This document shows positions 6,441-7,977 of a DNA stretch of 7,977 bases, one piece after another. The stretch is from positions 1-7,977 of the forward strand of contig JBDSOJ010000072.1 in the NCBI GenBank assembly GCA_039914895.1, written 5' to 3'. A program made the translations under genes and the position numbers. Each line of letters starts with the position of its first letter. Positions within the stretch are counted from its first letter, which is position 1. The notes beneath the pieces were generated by a model. That model searched no databases. It was not told where the DNA came from and was given only the letters and a program-made list of their open reading frames with translations. The stretch is from Gaiellasilicea sp039914895 (GTDB taxonomy: Bacteria; Actinomycetota; Thermoleophilia; Gaiellales; Gaiellaceae).

Positions 6441-6498
6441 TTGAGGTGTTGCTTCCATGCGTCGGTACGACCACGCTGCCGGAACCGGTGCGCGAGCG

Positions 6499-7935
6499 TC
6501 AGGAGGCGTGCATCCGCTTCCCGGCCTCCGCGAGCACCTCGCCGAGGATCCCGGTCATCTCGTCGAACTCCGCCTGCCCGGCGACGAGCGGCGGCGAGAT
6601 CTGGATCACCGGATCGCCGCGGTCGTCGGCGCGACAGATCAGCCCGCGCTCGAAGAGGGCCGGCGAGAGGAAGCCGCGCAGCAGCGTCTCGCATTCGTCC
6701 TCGTCGAACGTCTCCCGCGTCTCCTTGTCCTTGACGAGTTCGAGCGCGTAGAAGTAGCCCGTCCCGCGCACGTCGCCGACGATCGGCAACTCGAGCAGCG
6801 TTTCGAGCGTCGAGCGGAAAGCGTCCTCGTTACCGAGCACCCGCTCCATGATCCCCTCGCGCTTCATCAGCTCGATGTTCTTCAGCGCGATCGCGGACCC
6901 GACCGGATGTCCGCCGAACGTGATCCCGTGCGAGTACATCGATTCGCCCTGGAGGAACGGCTCCGCCACCCTGTCGGTTACGACCACCGCCCCGATCGCG
7001 GCGTAGGAGGACGAGAGCCCTTTCGCGCAGCACACGATGTCCGGGCGGATGTCGTATCGCTCCGACGCAAACCAATGACCGACACGTCCGAAGGCGGTGA
7101 TCACTTCGTCGGCCGAGAGCAAGATGTCGTAGCGGTCGCAGAGCTCCCGGACACCGTGCCAGTAGCCCGCCGGCGGCGTGAAGGCGCCGCCCGCGTTCTG
7201 AACCGGCTCCATGTGGACGAGGCAGATCGTCTCCGGCCCCATTGCGAGGATCGCCTCCTCGAGATCCTCCAGCAGCATCGCCGTGAACTCCGCCTCCGTC
7301 TCCTCGGGCGGCCGGTGATAACGGTTCGTGTTCTTCACGTGCCGCACCTCGGGCACGAGCGGCTCGAAGGTCTCCCTCAGGGCCGGGATCCCGTTGATCG
7401 AGAGCGCTCCCATCGTCGTCCCGTGGTAGGCGATCTGGCGCGCGATCGCCTTGTACTTGCGCGGCGGCGGCGTGCCGACCCGCTCGTCGTGACGAGTCTC
7501 GTCCGAGGGAACCTTCTTGCCGCCGCGCGCGAGGTAGTACTGCCGGGCGAGCTTCCAGGCCGACTCGACCGCTTCCGAGCCGCCCGAGACGAAGAAGACG
7601 CGGTTCAGGTCGCCGGGCGCGAGCGCGGCGACCTCCGCGGCCAGCTCGATCGCGCGTGGGTGCGCGTACGACCAGTTCGTGTAGAAGGGCAGCTCCTTCA
7701 TCTGCGCGAGCGCGGCATGCCCGATCTCCTCGCCGAAGCCGTAGCCGAGGTTGACCGAGAAGAGGCCGGCGAGCGCGTCCAGGTAGCGCTTGCCGTTCGA
7801 GTCGGTCAGGTAACAGCCGTCGCCGCTGACGATGATCGGGATCTCGCCCGACTCGTACCCGCTCATGCGGGTGAAGTGCATCCAGAGGTGGTCGCGGGCA
7901 GCCTGCTGGAGGTCGGCTGAAGCTGTGGTCGTCAT
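6499..7935 (-). CDS. Class III PLP-dependent aminotransferase (omega-amino acid/polyamine type, 478 aa)
   Basis: Cytosolic fold-type I aminotransferase that should move an amino group, probably a terminal one, to a keto acid such as pyruvate. Key sites are visible: phosphate-binding SGGSEA (117-122), aromatic Tyr170-His171 in YHGTT stacking on PLP, Glu243 in HMEPVQNAGGAF, Asp276 in DEVITAFGR for the pyridine nitrogen, the Schiff-base Lys305 in CCAKGLSSSYAAIGA and Thr339 in HGITFGGHPVG. The C-terminal ISPPLV is also typical. Overall it resembles SpuC-like putrescine:pyruvate and beta-alanine/taurine:pyruvate enzymes, but the substrate cannot be fixed from sequence. Residues about 138-162 form a charged loop roughly 18 residues longer than in SpuC-type sequences as I recall them. 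The start is ATG at 7935. The gene converges on the regulator gene, and its promoter lies beyond the window. No operon partner is seen. Confidence 0.95.
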   Translation of the reverse strand: MTTTASADLQQAARDHLWMHFTRMSGYESGEIPIIVSGDGCYLTDSNGKRYLDALAGLFSVNLGYGFGEEIGHAALAQMKELPFYTNWSYAHPRAIELAAEVAALAPGDLNRVFFVSGGSEAVESAWKLARQYYLARGGKKVPSDETRHDERVGTPPPRKYKAIARQIAYHGTTMGALSINGIPALRETFEPLVPEVRHVKNTNRYHRPPEETEAEFTAMLLEDLEEAILAMGPETICLVHMEPVQNAGGAFTPPAGYWHGVRELCDRYDILLSADEVITAFGRVGHWFASERYDIRPDIVCCAKGLSSSYAAIGAVVVTDRVAEPFLQGESMYSHGITFGGHPVGSAIALKNIELMKREGIMERVLGNEDAFRSTLETLLELPIVGDVRGTGYFYALELVKDKETRETFDEDECETLLRGFLSPALFERGLICRADDRGDPVIQISPPLVAGQAEFDEMTGILGEVLAEAGKRMHAS

Positions 7936-7944
7936 GCGGGAGAT

Positions 7945-7951
7945 TCCTTCC
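7945..7951 (-). promoter_or_regulatory. Ribosome-binding site of the aminotransferase gene
   Basis: GGAAGGA read on the minus strand, nine bases before the ATG at 7935. The spacing is slightly long but acceptable, and no other start with a better site is visible inside the window. Confidence 0.6.
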
Positions 7952-7977
7952 GACGGCGGGTCTGGACGATGACGCTG

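Noticed and set aside
6441..6498. A bidirectional terminator between the convergent regulator and aminotransferase genes
   Set aside because: The only symmetry, around CCGGAACCGG, has a four-base stem with a two-base loop and no T-run; it is too weak to call.
6457..7920. A 487-codon open frame on the plus strand opposite the aminotransferase gene
   Set aside because: It is the complement-frame shadow of a well-supported enzyme gene; its translation is low-complexity Arg/Asp/Glu/Val with no family features.
1..7977. Very frequent GATC and CGATCG sequences as possible methylation or uptake signals
   Set aside because: They are spread evenly through coding DNA and are explained by common GC-rich codon pairs such as GAT-CGC and GCG-ATC.

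Overview
This 7,977-base window is very GC-rich bacterial DNA. The codon use, the ABC/FtsX operon style, the SARP regulator and the small 'ADAIC...YGF..C' lipoprotein suggest a high-GC actinobacterium, possibly of the Thermoleophilia/Gaiellales type. That placement is inferred from recalled family resemblance only. No rRNA, tRNA, CRISPR array or insertion sequence was seen.

Left part (1-3730, minus strand): an ABC export operon of the MacB/LolD/FtsX superfamily, read right to left. It holds an ATP-binding subunit (2984-3730), a long two-module FtsX-type permease (426-2987, TTG start, 4-base overlap with the ATPase gene) and the start of a second, clearly paralogous permease (1-380, cut by the window edge). 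One ATPase with two paralogous long permeases suggests a heterodimeric exporter or lipoprotein/envelope-substrate transporter.

Middle part (3731-6440): this is the most unusual section. The gap between the ABC operon and the next gene holds a decayed PIN-domain (VapC-like) toxin remnant with two one-base frameshifts, an internal deletion and a missing 5' half. A perfect DnaA-box 9-mer lies just beyond its ancestral stop. Next comes a small predicted lipoprotein gene (4011-4478, minus). It is divergent, across 120 bases, from a 613-residue gene (4599-6440, plus). That protein fuses a SARP-type DNA-binding module (winged helix plus BTAD) through one transmembrane helix to a BMP/PnrA/Med-type ligand-binding domain predicted to lie outside the membrane. 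It looks like a one-component membrane-spanning transcription factor that could sense a small extracellular ligand and control genes directly. The shared promoter region carries an 11-base-period TGCAA repeat, the geometry expected of a SARP operator, so the lipoprotein gene is a natural candidate target.

Right part (6441-7977): a complete class III PLP-dependent aminotransferase (6499-7935, minus) converges on the regulator gene with 58 bases between the stops. It resembles putrescine/omega-amino-acid:pyruvate aminotransferases. No functional link between it and the regulator can be shown from the sequence.
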